A DNA stretch of 64,000 bases from Diphasiastrum complanatum (taxonomy: Eukaryota; Streptophyta; Lycopodiopsida; Lycopodiales; Lycopodiaceae): assembly GCA_029204225.1 (NCBI GenBank), contig CM055097.1:55690719-55754718 (forward strand), read 5' to 3'. The notes under the pieces are model-generated. The model made no database searches and had not been told where the DNA came from. It saw only the letters and a list, made by a program, of their open reading frames with translations. Every line of letters starts with the position of its first letter. Within the stretch, counting starts at the first letter, position 1. Both the position numbers and the translations under genes were made by a program. Of this stretch, positions 1 through 11,252 are shown piece after piece.

Positions 1-579
1 CCCCGTGGTAATTCCACCACCACCCATTTTTGACGTTGCACATGCCAGTACTAGCCTAGGACTAAAGCCATCAAGCAGCAGGGGGGTTCAGTCAAGATCA
101 AGGGGTCCGAAGGCCAAGCCAAGGACCAACAGATAGGTGCTGAGACGCCACGAGACCAACGCCAAGGCGCAAGTCCCAGCCAAAGCCAAGAGGAAGGACA
201 GACAACATCATCTAGAGGTTCGCGCACCATATCTGCCAGCTGGGCCCTTCCAAAGACCAAAGTCCCGTGGAGGAGAAAATAAACGAATTTTCTAGAGAAG
301 TATCCCACGATGTCATCAAGAGGCAGCTGGTAGATATCTTTTTGGCTTGCTAAAAATATGAAAGACAAGAGAAATTTTATAATTCTCATATTAGAAAAGT
401 TTTTTCCTGCCTTGAAAAAGAAGACGACCTTCCATCTATTGAACCCACTCTCGTTTTACCCGATTCTCCTCCTTCGCCACATCCTCTCGTCTTTTTAAAT
501 GAACTGGATGGAAGATAGTGCCTTGCAACTTAAAACTTTTTCGCAAAGACCTCTGTGACATTGGTGATCAATCTTCTTT
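1..579. other. No recognisable gene
   Basis: No coding frame or repeat family is recognised here. Both strands are interrupted by stops. The longest minus-strand frame (51-389) has no domain I know and an unlikely composition. Confidence 0.5.
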
Positions 580-1419
580 TTGAATTTCGCCAATCCAGAA
601 ACTGTCAAGTCCCCTTTGTGCTTGCACGCACTATTGAGTTCAAATCCGCACATACTTCTTACAAGCTCTAGAGCTTACCCACTATCAATTTTCTTGCTCC
701 CCTACCTATCGAACATTGGATTATTCTTACACACCTGTTTGATAAAGAAGTACAGACCTAAACTTGCTGCTCTAAACAAAAACTTCATTCTTGAGACTCC
801 CATTGTCTTTGATAATATCATTCATATGAACAAATTTGAGCCTTCTAGTTGCCCTTTTGAGCAAATCTGGGCACGAATTCGTGGACATTTTGACATTGGT
901 TTCAAAAGAATGAATCTTCAAAAATCATACCTGACGACAGGTCCAAGGAATACCTATGGGTTTCTCATGTTCACCAATGTGGTGTAACTGGTACCTTTCT
1001 TTTTGAAATGCAGTTTATTAAGAGACTGGTTGTCGAAAAGTGGTGTGCAGAAGATAGGTCTAGCTCGAAAAAGAGACGAACTTGAAAAAAAAATGAATGA
1101 AAATAATTTGAGTGTCTAGAAAGAAAATTTTTCCTTCATGGCGGAAATAAACTATCTTCATCTTTCCAATGCATGACTACATCTATCAACTTCAAACAAA
1201 ACAATAGAATTAGAAATCACGTTTGAACTTTTAGTAGTAACTAATGTTGAAATTGCCAAGTACTACAGTGATTACATAGCGAAACAATTAAGCATCAAAA
1301 ATTATCAGACAAATAATTATTTGCAAATTATTCGCGAATTAGTTGCAAAGAAATACAGAAACGCATACATTCTGAGACGAAAATTGGACGCAATGAAGGA
1401 TAGTATTGATTCAGTATGA
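580..1419 (+). pseudogene. Decayed unrecognised reading frame
   Basis: One reading frame runs from an ATG at 580 to a TGA at 1417-1419. It is interrupted by a TAA near 985, a TAG near 1117 and a TGA at 1174. The last 80 codons are lysine-, isoleucine- and tyrosine-rich and look helical, for example YYSDYIAKQLSIKNY and RNAYILRRKLDAMKDS. A charged stretch RKRDELEKKMNENN precedes them. I recognise no family. The persistence of one frame across 280 codons with only three stops suggests a once-coding sequence, possibly a gag-like or captured segment of the neighbouring copia element, but no zinc knuckle or other gag hallmark is visible. Confidence 0.35.
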
Positions 1420-1887
1420 AAGCGTAACATAAGTAAATGAGTACAATAAGTTGCATATCGAAACTGCGTACTCTATGATATCTCTGAGCGGCTAAAATGA
1501 AAGTCTGAATTAAGCGCAATGTTGATAAGCAGTAGCGCAATAGCAATCTCTTAAAACAACTCTAAGAAGTGAGCTAGAATGCTCAGGAGTGTTCAAGCTC
1601 ATAGGCTTGAGAGAGAGAGAGTGAGAGAGCTAACTATTCAAATGCTTCTAATAATCTTCAACTTCTGATGATCATTCAACTATATGAATATGAACAACTA
1701 TTTATACTAGGAAATTAGGTTGTGAATTACTGTCGACAGTTGGCTGCCGATCAATTGGCATCCATCCGGTCCTTGTCATTGATTGCTGATAAGCAGTAAA
1801 ATTGGCCGTAAATAATCAACTTCATGTATTACCCAGAAGATCTTCAAAGACTAGCAGACCACCTAACTGTATATCGATGAGTCTACA
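1420..1887. other. Non-coding flank, no gene seen
   Basis: Nothing recognisable apart from a short GA-rich patch around 1608-1628. It may be part of a retrotransposon, since copia reverse transcriptase follows directly. Confidence 0.4.
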
Positions 1888-2830
1888 GCTTATCTTGTTC
1901 AGGAACCGACGTCTGTCCAAGAGGCACTCAGTCAGCCTGATTCAGATCTCTGGAAAAGAAGCTATGGATAAAGAGTATTCATCTCTTATCAAGAACCAGA
2001 CGTGGATGATTGTCGAGTTACTTGGCAACAAAAAATGTAGTTGATTGCAAATGGATTTTCAAAGTCAAGTACAACGCAGATGGAAGCATCAATAGCAGAA
2101 AGGTACGGCTTGTAGCCAGAGGATTTTCTCAGGTATACAACATCGATTACACTGAGACCTTCAGTCCAGTAGTCAAGTATTCTTCTATTCAACTTTTGCT
2201 ATCATTTGCCACTGTAGCAGATTTGGAAATATATCAAATGGATGTACAGACAACATATCTCAATGGAGTTATCAAAGAAGGCATTTACATGGTGCAACCT
2301 GAAGGTTATATTATCGAGGGTAAGCACAATCATGTGTGTAAACTCCATTAAGGCACTTTATGGCTTGAAGCAATTTACTCGAGCATGGTTTCAAAAAATC
2401 AATACTTTCCTTATTGATCACGGCTATACACCTAGATCTTTAGATTCAAACATTTACTTCAAAGCAGTGCATCAGATTTTTATCATTATCCACTTTGTAC
2501 GTGGATGATACATTGTTTTTCAGCAACAGTACCGATTTGATAAAAGAAGCCAAGACAATGCTATCTTCCAAATTCGACATGACCGATCTGGACGAAGCTC
2601 ATTTCTACCTTGGTAAACAAATCCACAGAGACAAAAACAGAAGTTTGGTCTACATTAATACAACAAAGGTACATCTACAACATGTTAGTCAATATAATCT
2701 GATAATTGCAAGTTAACTCTCTCACCAATGGAACCAGGACTCAAACTGTCAAAGGACCATTGTCCCCAAACAATTCATGAGAAGCAACAGATGCGTGAGT
2801 GTCCTACACTGCGATTTTACACGAGATTTC
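1888..2830 (+). pseudogene. Ty1/copia reverse transcriptase remnant
   Basis: Broken copia pol. The frame shifts several times, but the order of RT motifs is clear: an upstream EAMDKEYSSLIKNQTW block, CKWIFKVKYNADGSI, VRLVARGFSQ, DYTETFSPVVK, YQMDVQTTYLNG, KALYGLKQ, then YVDDTLFF with an intact YVDD catalytic box near 2495-2520, and the FDMTDLDEAHFYLG block. A PMEPGLKLSKD block near 2728 is the usual region between RT and RNase H, after which similarity stops. RNase H, integrase, protease and gag are not seen here. RT copies element RNA into DNA in the cytoplasmic particle. The many shifts mean this copy is dead. Confidence 0.9.
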
Positions 2831-2999
2831 TATCAGGCGAAAAAGACGACACTGTCGTAAACTCCGTGTATTTCTGCAGATTGTGTAAAAACACTTGTAA
2901 TTCTGTAGACTATATAAAAACACGGAAAAATCTGCAGAATTGGATAAACAATTGATGAAGATTAAAACCGATTAGTCAATTGGTAAGAAGGAGAATAAT
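2831..2999. other. LTR-like scrap with TATA-like box
   Basis: A short stretch containing ctatataaaa near 2910 and two ctgcaga words. A similar string, gtatttctgcagactataaa, occurs near 40755, so this may be a piece of a copia LTR. Boundaries cannot be set. Confidence 0.3.
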
Positions 3000-3460
3000 C
3001 CAACACTGGCAAGATTAGGACAAATAAAATTTATGAACAACTTCAAGTACTCGTTCAGATACATCGATGACATATGCTTTATCAATAATCATACTATCGG
3101 ATGATTCCTAGCCAAAATTCAGCCAAGAACACCCGACAATCCTTTCTAGATCCATCCCTTGGAATACCTTGAGATAGATGGAAATGATACCATAAGTAGT
3201 TCAGTGAACTTTTTTGATCATCACGATTTCTTTCGACTTAATTACTGGGCACACACACCTATCCAAATATGATAAAAGAAGAAACCTTCCCTTTTGCTTT
3301 TTGTAATACATACACCTGGCCTCAAATAGACCTATGTTTAATACATAAAAGGTCATTATTTTGCAAACGATAGTAGCCATGTATTGCTGCAATAAGCAAG
3401 AAACTTTTTTTAAAGAGATACGAACACTTGTTTCTCGCAAGATAAACTTTGTCTAATCAT
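3000..3460 (+). pseudogene. Non-copia reverse transcriptase fragment (YIDD type)
   Basis: A roughly 150-codon RT fragment unlike copia or gypsy RT. It reads NNFKYSFRYIDDICFINN around 3033-3090 (catalytic YIDD). About 20 codons later comes HPLEYLEIDGND and SSSVNFFDHH (3150-3220). After a frameshift it reads SKYDKRRNLPF (3260-3293), then IHLASNRP and a cysteine/arginine-containing helix to about 3455. The order YIDD - YPxxLxL - FLD - TxLYDKRxxxxF matches an RT family I associate with Penelope-like or unclassified RTs, common in animal genomes. The placement rests on motif memory only. At least two stops and one frameshift are present, so it is non-functional. Confidence 0.5.
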
Positions 3461-3582
3461 AAACAGACTGTTATATCGTGAAGTTTTTCCTGGACTATTA
3501 TTTGATTTGCCTAAAAACATCGACACTCTTTTGGTTGGGCAGTTAGCTTTCCCTTAGGGGGGAGCTAGCTACCCCCTGAGGG

Positions 3583-3583
<1 letters not shown>

Positions 3584-3666
<83 letters not shown>
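3584..3666. repeat. (TC)n microsatellite
   Basis: About 80 bp of uninterrupted CT/TC dinucleotides. Confidence 0.98.
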
Positions 3667-3668
<2 letters not shown>

Positions 3669-4810
3669 GAATGATACTCAATGCTATTTTATGCTACTTG
3701 GAATCATAAGCTTTGTAAGGTAGATGACCCTCAAAAGGTTTTTTTTTGGTGAGAAATGTTTAAACCTCCACTTGCATTATCACCTATGAGGAAGGTGGCA
3801 CGTCTCCTCTTCCCTTCCATGCTCTCTCTCTCCTTTCTCCTTCTCCTCTTGACAATACAGATCTGGATTTGCAGCGCCCATCCTTCTACGATTGGAGAGT
3901 GATCCATAGTATCAAAGATAGCAAAGGAAATGCAACTACACACTCTAGATCTTGATTTCAAGGCAAATTTTTCATCACTCTTGATGTATGCATGGATATC
4001 TTAGTACGCTCTAATACCACGTTAAGTTTCACACATGTGGGAGTGCCCAAAAGTGTGACTATGATTTCCTAAGACTTGATGATTGCACAAAGATCAAGCA
4101 TAGATTGAAATCCAAGATCTATCTCACAAATCTAAGGCAAGAGCAATATATTAAGCCTTTGTGAGATTAGGTTTTAGGTTAAGCCGTCATTTGAGTTAGG
4201 TTAAGCCATCATTTGAGTCAGTTCCTAAGTAGAGAAACGAGAAAAGAGCGGATCTTACCATCAAAATACTCACCATGCTTATGACTATCTTTCTTGCATC
4301 CATATCCATGCTAGTTGGAAATAGCCTTAGTGAGGGTTAGTTGGGAGAAGCCATATCTCGATCTAGTTGGAGCCATAACCTGTGTAAATGCTGAAGACCT
4401 TACATTGGCACCGTTGTCGCTCTTTTTTTTTTTTTTTCGCTTTCTCTACTTTTGCACCTACTCTTCCTTACCTTTCCAAGCCATTTTTTGCTTCCTATTT
4501 TTGGCCCTGCCCTTGTTGGGCAAGGATACTATGACGGTTTCATCCCGTGATGACGTGTTCGCATCACGTTCACCTAAGGACGACAGACATTTCTCAATTT
4601 TGCAAAACATTTTTTATTCATGATATTATTCACTGTGCATGTGAACGTCACGTGAACCATTATGTCGTCATACTCATCCACTACAGGTGATAAGTGCTAA
4701 TGCTCACAGCACAATTTCTATCTTGTTGCTAGGACTGCTGACTTGCTGAGACACTGAGACAAAGCAACCTTTCTATCTCGTTGCTGAGATAGACACATAC
4801 GCTCGCATCT
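3667..4810. other. Intergenic; degenerate primer-site-like string
   Basis: No gene is supported. Near 4009-4022 the string gctctaataccacgt is the reverse complement of a degenerate copia primer-binding site (GTGGTATTAGAGC), hinting at a decayed minus-strand copia LTR to its right. Confidence 0.35.
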
Positions 4811-4898
4811 GCTGAAGAGATCGTGGTGCAGAAGAGCTCGTGTTGCGAGGAGGTGCTGAAGAGATCGTGGTGCAGAAGAGCTCATGTTGCGAGGAGGT
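4811..4898. repeat. 44-bp tandem duplication
   Basis: Two adjacent 44-bp copies start at 4811 and 4855 (gctgaagagatcgtggtgca...). They differ at a single base, so the duplication is recent. Confidence 0.95.
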
Positions 4899-4904
4899 CT
4901 AGGT

Positions 4905-4905
<1 letters not shown>

Positions 4906-4951
<46 letters not shown>
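4906..4951. repeat. (CA)n microsatellite
   Basis: Pure AC/CA dinucleotide tract bordering the minus-strand frame at 4952-5762. Confidence 0.97.
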
Positions 4952-4955
<4 letters not shown>

Positions 4956-5762
4956 CAAGAGACACGGAGAGTTGTAGATGGTCGTTTCGTCCTCTACTAA
5001 CCAGTCGATAGGGAAGGTTGATCGCCATCTTTTGGAGAGGGTTCTGAGCTCATCGAAGTTCACGTATCGATTTTTTGCGCATTCTAAATTGCCTAGCGAG
5101 GACACATCCTCCCAGACTGAATTCTTGCCTTCATTTACTCCAGTTTCAAGGATATTGTTTTCTTCATTATCATCCTTAAAGAAATCTGTAGATTTTAAGG
5201 CTTGTGGATTCTTTTGAATCTTGTTAACGTTCCTACAAGAGCCAATAATTTCACTTTGTGAATTCAACAGGTCTCTTCCTACAGAGTCCAGCAAATACCT
5301 GGGTTTGTCTTTTGTGTTTATAATGTCTACAGTGGTTGGGAAGCTCTTAGCAAACTCTTCGTCTCTCGATAATTTTTCATCTGTTCCAGAAATCTCCACA
5401 TCATTTTTTTCACTTACAGTTGTCTGCAAACTTTGGGCGATTCCATATAACTCATTTTTCTGATCATTATCTTCAGTGAGTATATCTTTAATAAGCCAAA
5501 ACCTTTTGAGATGCCCTTGATGCAAGTATTCGGTGCACAAAACTGGACGCATCAGAACCCTCTCCGCAGTCTTGGGGCTTATAACAAAATGCTCATCCAT
5601 ATTAGGTTTTGTTCCCATAATTGTTTCTTGTTGCAATTCGAACCAGCTTGTTGCAATGATCTCATTTACAGCGCCTTCTCTGCATTGCTTAAAATACATC
5701 CTCAGAGAGAGCAGACTTGGAAATTTGACTGTGACATGCAACTTTGTAATTTCTGAAACCTG
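4952..5762 (-). CDS. Exon-like open frame, protein unrecognised
   Basis: A clean minus-strand frame of about 265 codons begins just after a plausible splice acceptor (attttctcag, then GTTTCAGAAATT, near 5762). It ends where it runs into the CA microsatellite. Its first part is well ordered: HVTVKFPSLLSLRMYF, TSWFELQQETIMGTKP, DEHFVISPKTAERVL, and EYLHQGHLKRFWLI. The middle is acidic and low in structure. The last 30 codons read FDELRTLSKRWRSTFPIDWL. Composition is like a plant nuclear protein, not like a transposon protein. I do not recognise the family. It may be one exon of a host gene (other exons not identified) or a gene fragment. The apparent C-terminal Cys-Val run is translation of the microsatellite and not protein. 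Confidence 0.45.
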
Positions 5763-7798
5763 AGAAAATTTTCACGTAAGTGTGGGCATTCAACTTAGAG
5801 TATATAAATATATTTCTGCGCAAGCACACACAATACATATATGTATATATATGTATCTATATACGTGCTAAAAACAATCAGTCGTATATATATAAGCCTA
5901 GTCAAAAGTGATCTACTATGAATGCATATAATATAAATAAACGTTTTATTTAAGTGGAATACGATCAGATCAACAACAACATCTATCTTCCAAATGAAAA
6001 ACAAGTAAAATGTAGCTTCATAACATAATATTGAATGAGCTATACCTGGATTCAAGACGTGGATGCATATGATGCACGTCTAGAAATTTAGACCCTGCAA
6101 GAAATTATAATCTTAGAATTTAAGTTCTCAAGTGATTGTCTGCTAGACTGAAACTGTAAGTGCTTCCGGTTGAACCGAAAAAGTAGAGGAAACTAATTGC
6201 CTCTACGAGCTGTCCTTGCCCATGCCTGTAATCAATCAAACTGCAAATTATAACTAGAATCTAGTATAATGCTTTCTTAATCAACGAGAACTTTCAGTAC
6301 TATGCTTGCAAATGATGGATCCAGTTGCTGCTAGCTTCTAATGGGATTGCTACAGTGCGTAGAGAGGTTTTTCTGTTTTCTTTTCTATAACCACTAGTCA
6401 TGTAGAAGTTAGGAATTGAAAGTCGGTTACTATTATTATCAACGATGGGATGGAAAAGAAAAATTTCAGTTGCATCTCATTCCATAAAGTGTGTACAATC
6501 TTCGAAGCTATTCTCAAACGTCAGCAAAAACTCCACTCCTAAAAGGGAGGTAGAAATAAGCAGGTTTCAAAAAGCCGATAACCAAGAAAGTCAGAAATCA
6601 GGCAAAAGGTCATAATTTCATTTGAAAAGAAGTCCAATCACGGAACGCAGATCTGACACATGCAATTCTTGACTTGGATATTGAAGATTGTGACAGGTAA
6701 TGTACCGACGTTGAACACCATTTCTGCTAAGCCTGATAGTTCGTGAAGTTGTGTCAGTTCGATCCCAAATAACATGACACACCTGCCCAACACGATCAGG
6801 AGCCTTGGCTGGATGCAACACAAGCGCTAGCTGCTGCTACTGCTACTGATCTAATAGCAGAACGAGAACACTACGCGTTAGATCGAGATTGAGATCGAGA
6901 GACACCAAGAGATCTAGAGAGGGAGAGAGTTGACTCTGTCGCGACGACGTAGGTGATGCCTCGGGAGTCTTTACTTGATTAAACTTCATTATATTGACGT
7001 AAACTCATTGCCTAAAACCAAACATTAAAGATTAATGTTGCTGATTAACACTAGTTTAAGAAGCTAACCCTGAAGTTAAGCATGGTATACAAATTTCTAT
7101 AATGACGGGATTAAAGTCAAATAACTTGGACTTTAGAACGTGCATATGTTCTCTATCTTTACCTAGGCCTTACTCCCAAGAGTCAATAGTGTCATCATGG
7201 CATCCTTACATTACCTTGTGGAGGTGTTGTCCACCACAGACTTTTAAAAATATCATTCCGTTGTACCAGTAAGTGAAGGGTGTTTACCTTCAGGGGAGCA
7301 GAGTCAATAAACTAATTAGGTCCTAAGTTCAACTTCTTGTTTGATCATATCAACCATCAACACACAAAGTCCAACATGCAATCCAACATTTGTTTCATGA
7401 GGTGAGAGTGTTAGGGAACTAACCTAGCTTGGACATGATCCCAACAAAAACACAACTAAGAGTTGATTTGGCATCACTTTAGCATGAGCTCTAAATAGCC
7501 ATTCTAGAGCAATCCAAGCAAGCCAACTAACAAAATCAACATATCATGAGTGTTTTCCATATAAGCCAACACAAGATGTCAACCCACAAAACAAAAGCAC
7601 AAACCTAGAGTTCACTTAGCCAATCAACATAGCAATGAGCCTAACATCCTAGATAGTTACCCTCAGTCAAGTTAGGTCACTAGACTCAGCACTAAGAAAA
7701 GAAGTTGTAATTGGTCCTTTCAATTGGACTTGGCACAAAGGTGAAACCAAAAAAATAATCAATCCCAGCTGGAATGCACTATCTTACTTCACAAAAAA

Positions 7799-7803
<5 letters not shown>
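5763..7803. other. Intergenic, no gene recognised
   Basis: AT-rich sequence with an ATATGTATATAT patch near 5840-5890. A 66-68 codon minus-strand frame (6618-6823) overlaps CT-rich leader-like DNA but has no recognisable domain. 7400-7790 reads like non-coding DNA. Confidence 0.4.

Positions 7804-7840
<37 letters not shown>
7804..7840. repeat. (GA)n microsatellite
   Basis: Pure GA dinucleotide tract. Confidence 0.97.
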
Positions 7841-7841
<1 letters not shown>

Positions 7842-7927
7842 ATTACCATAACAGTCAAAGAAGAAATGGAATACCAAAGTAATGAGCAGACGACGTTGAC
7901 AGATGCAGGTATTTTATATGCGCACTC

Positions 7928-8084
7928 GCGCATCTATTCAATACTGTCCTTGAAGGATTCATGATCTACTGATCGATATTTGACAATTTCAATATTCCAT
8001 CTTGCAATTATTCATTGCGATCAATATTCAATTACACAAACACGCGCAATGGCGCATCTATTCAATACTTTCCTTGAGGGATTC
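7928..8084. repeat. 33-bp direct repeat pair upstream of the RPA-like gene
   Basis: The 33-bp word gcgcatctattcaatact... occurs at 7928-7960 and 8052-8084 with two mismatches. Both copies are preceded by GC-alternating strings (cactcgcgc, cacgcgcaatg). They lie about 250 bp before the first Helitron-associated gene and could be subterminal repeats of the element. Confidence 0.8.
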
Positions 8085-8329
8085 GTCATTTGCCAATTGA
8101 CACTTGACAGTTCCAATTTGCAATTACGTATTGGGATCATTTTCTATTATTTTGATATTTTAATTTGCAATAACCTACTGGGATCACTTTCTATTATGGC
8201 TAATAAAATTAGGTCTTGATTTTGACTTCCTTAAAGTAAGTTGCATAATGGATTTCCTAATACTGTTTTATTGCTTCTACTATTTATTGCTTAGATAATA
8301 ATGTTTCCTTCGATGTAACAGAATTACAC

Positions 8330-10022
8330 ATGTCAAAAAGGCCTCGACCCGACATTTTAGCTGTAAATAATGTTTGCCCAATTTGGACGAACTGTGCCTT
8401 TGAAGGGATTATTCCGTCTAGGTATGGCAACTACAATCGTGGGAACTAAAAACCAGGACAAACATGGACATATCTCAGGTGTGACATGACCGATCGAGTT
8501 GGCATGTTGACAGTGAAAACTATGATGCCCGGTTCAACATGCAGCAAAAGTTCAAATTGGATCGTATTTACGATTTGAGAACTTTGCCATTGTCCTGAAA
8601 ACTGATTACGATTATGGCGATGCCAAATACCGACTGCGTATAAAACACAACTTTGTTGTAACACAAATCCAACCGTTTGATGTCATTTCAAATTTCATGC
8701 CTACCGACAAGATTTGAAGCCTCCGAATGCGGAAAAAAGTTACCGACAAACGAGAAAAGGCAAATTACTGCACATTCGCAACAGCGGTTGCTCTTATAGG
8801 CATACTTGGCCAAGCGGAAGGCTTCCAAATGGAAAGATACGATATACAAGTTGCAGATGGCAAAACGACAAATGACATTCAAACGGTTAGTTGTTAACCT
8901 CATTCAAGTTCCTATAATAGGTTTCTGTATTTCCCACAAGTTTTGTTATTCGGATTTGCTGTTTTTAAAACATGCACATGGATTTGGTAGGTTTCATTTT
9001 TAGAAGCGACTCGTGCTCAATATTTTGAACTAGAAAAAGTTTTCCGACAAGGTCGTCCAGTTATCACAATGCTAAAGAATGGTCAAGGCACACTCAGGAA
9101 TGGGTTGATTCGACTTACTATGCAACCTTATACAATTTTTGCGGCAATCCATGATTTGGCATTTCAAAAGCTTTTGTTGGATGTCCAAGAATTCCATGTC
9201 GCTCAAGTTGTAGCTGTTGGAATGGAGGTGTACTTGAAAAACTTTCATGTGTTACAATTTTACATTTATGTTTATGTGTTTCCTTGTTTTATGTACCATA
9301 AAACAATTCTACATTATTGTTTTATGGTACATGCTTCGAATGTATAAACTTGAAACAAATGTTGGAAAATGCATGCATGTAGGTATTCGAACATTGAAAA
9401 TTACGAATATAAATGCTCCACCGATCAACTTCGTCTGTTCGATTTGCCAATCCAAGAAGATCACTAGAAAGTCATTCGCAACATGTTTTTGTCGTACATG
9501 TGATAATATCACGTTGTTGAAAAAAGTGGGTGTGCTTACGGCAGAAATTGAAGATGACAATGGTAAAATTGTGGCGGTGAATATTTATGATGAATGGGTC
9601 CAAACAATATTGGATCTACCTGAATCATTGCCAATAGCATATGAAAAAGACCCAATCTCCATTCGTGGGAAAATGGTGGTTGTTGACACAAAAGCAAAAT
9701 ATCAACTTGCTGGTCAAAACAATCTTATTGGAGTGGAGATGCCTTGCACACGGTACATACGTATTTTTGATAGAATGCAATTTCTAATGTACCTCAATTA
9801 TTTCGTTTTTTCTATTTCTGGTTTTCTAAATCCTTTGTTCAAATTGTATGTTGCAGTTCTATACCTGCTCGCATGCCTGTTTTTACTCAGATTGCTAGAA
9901 CTAATGCAAGTACTTCACAACTTTGTATGGAACCCTTTCAAGAAGCTGACTTGCCAATGGTGGAATGCTCTACCTCGGCTGATAATGCCATTGCAATGCT
10001 AAATGAAGAAACGAAGTTTTAA
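8330..10022 (+). CDS. RPA70-like single-strand DNA-binding protein, intron-containing
   Basis: Replication protein A large-subunit-like protein, which binds single-stranded DNA; plant Helitrons commonly carry such genes. A start at 8330 gives MSKRPRPDILAVNN, with a donor near 8421 (ag/gtatgg). An OB-fold-like block covers about 8555-8700 (KYRLRIKHNFVVTQIQPFDV). A second OB block lies at about 8765-8886 (GILGQAEGFQMERYDIQVAD). An exon follows at about 9003-9228 (EKVFRQGRP...GTLRNGL). After an intron, the exon from about 9382 carries a CSIC...CRTC zinc ribbon and the LLKKVGVLTAEIED strand. Another intron (about 9754-9856, ending tatgttgcag) leads to the last exon ending at the TAA 10020-10022. 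Some stops in the first half suggest partial decay or exon limits that I have misplaced. Same strand and just upstream of the Rep-helicase region. Confidence 0.75.
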
Positions 10023-10157
10023 CATGAACATGACAATGTAGGTATAGTTGTGTATCTATATATGTTTAATAACTCACAAATGCTTTTAGTTCTAGTCATG
10101 GTTGACTTTGTTAATACCAACGATGGTACATGTTTCTTGTTCTACAAACTACTACAG

Positions 10158-11243
10158 TAAATGCACGATTTTTTGGAACTTTTGTTTACACTGATAGCCA
10201 ACTACGACAACTGCTTTGCTTATAGATCTTGACTTGCTATATTGTTCATCTTCCAGAAAAATTGTTGAAAATTGCTTGAATTTGTGCGAATGTGCATGTA
10301 TATGTTATATGTTTTGACAATTTAGCTTATATGCTTTGAAAATGTAAGTTTACAACAAATCCCTTAAACTATGTCAGTTTAAATTTGTAATTTGCAAACT
10401 ACAAACATAAGTCAAACCTAATCTTGTATCATATCTTTGATTTTATTATAGAATGTTCGAGGTAATAATGTTCGCTTTTGTAAAATCAATTTTTACATTA
10501 TATGTATTACTTTTTTTCCAATGTATGTATTCTTCTGCAATTGAATATTTGGAACTTCTTTTTGGAAATCCAAAAAATCCCGTTTTAGAATACATGTTCG
10601 TTACAAAGATATAATAAATGCAAGGTTTTTTGAAACTTTGGTTTACACTAATAGCTGTTTCATTTGATATCCTTAACTTATCGAGTGAAAAAATCTGATT
10701 GCACAAAAAGTTTCAAGTTCTTCCGATACAATTCTTACCAATTGCGCCAACCGCTTTCCTTACAGATGTTGATTTGACATATTCTTGTCCATCTTCCAAC
10801 AATCACGTTACAAAGTCGTTTCCATTTTTGCATAGTTGGTTCGTGCCTGTATTATTGCTTTCGAAATGCAAGTTTTTCAAGTAAACTGCATCTTTGGCAA
10901 TTTCCCATGTTTGCGTATACGATCTATGTTTTGACAATTTGGTTTACATGGTTTGGAAATTTAACTTTGAAGCAAATCTCTTAAACTATATAAAGTGTAA
11001 ATTTCTAGTACATTAAAACCCTCAAATGTAATTTCTTGTATCATATCTTTGATTCTATTATAGTGTGTTCAAAGTAACTATCTTTTGTTCAAAACAATAT
11101 TGCGCTCTATAAAATCAGCTTGTACAATATTTGTATTGGTTTTTTTTTTTTCCAATGTATATGTTTTCCAATAAGGGAATATTTAAAACTTGTTTTTTAA
11201 AAGCCAAAAAAAATTCCATTTCCCAATACATGTTTGTTAAACA
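10158..11243. repeat. Diverged tandem duplication of about 0.5 kb
   Basis: The spacer between the RPA-like gene and the polyprotein consists of two diverged copies, roughly 10158-10617 and 10618-11243. Shared blocks in the same order are tttttggaacttttgtttacact / tttttgaaactttggtttacact, the catcttcca word, atgttttgacaattt, cttgtatcatatctttgatt followed by tattatag, tccaatgtat, and atacatgtt(c/t)gtta. The second copy carries an extra 80-bp insert near its start. Confidence 0.8.
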
Positions 11244-11252
11244 GATACAAAA

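Noticed and set aside
4315-4623. 102-codon plus-strand frame with a Phe run
   Set aside because: The Phe run is a T15 tract; no domain.
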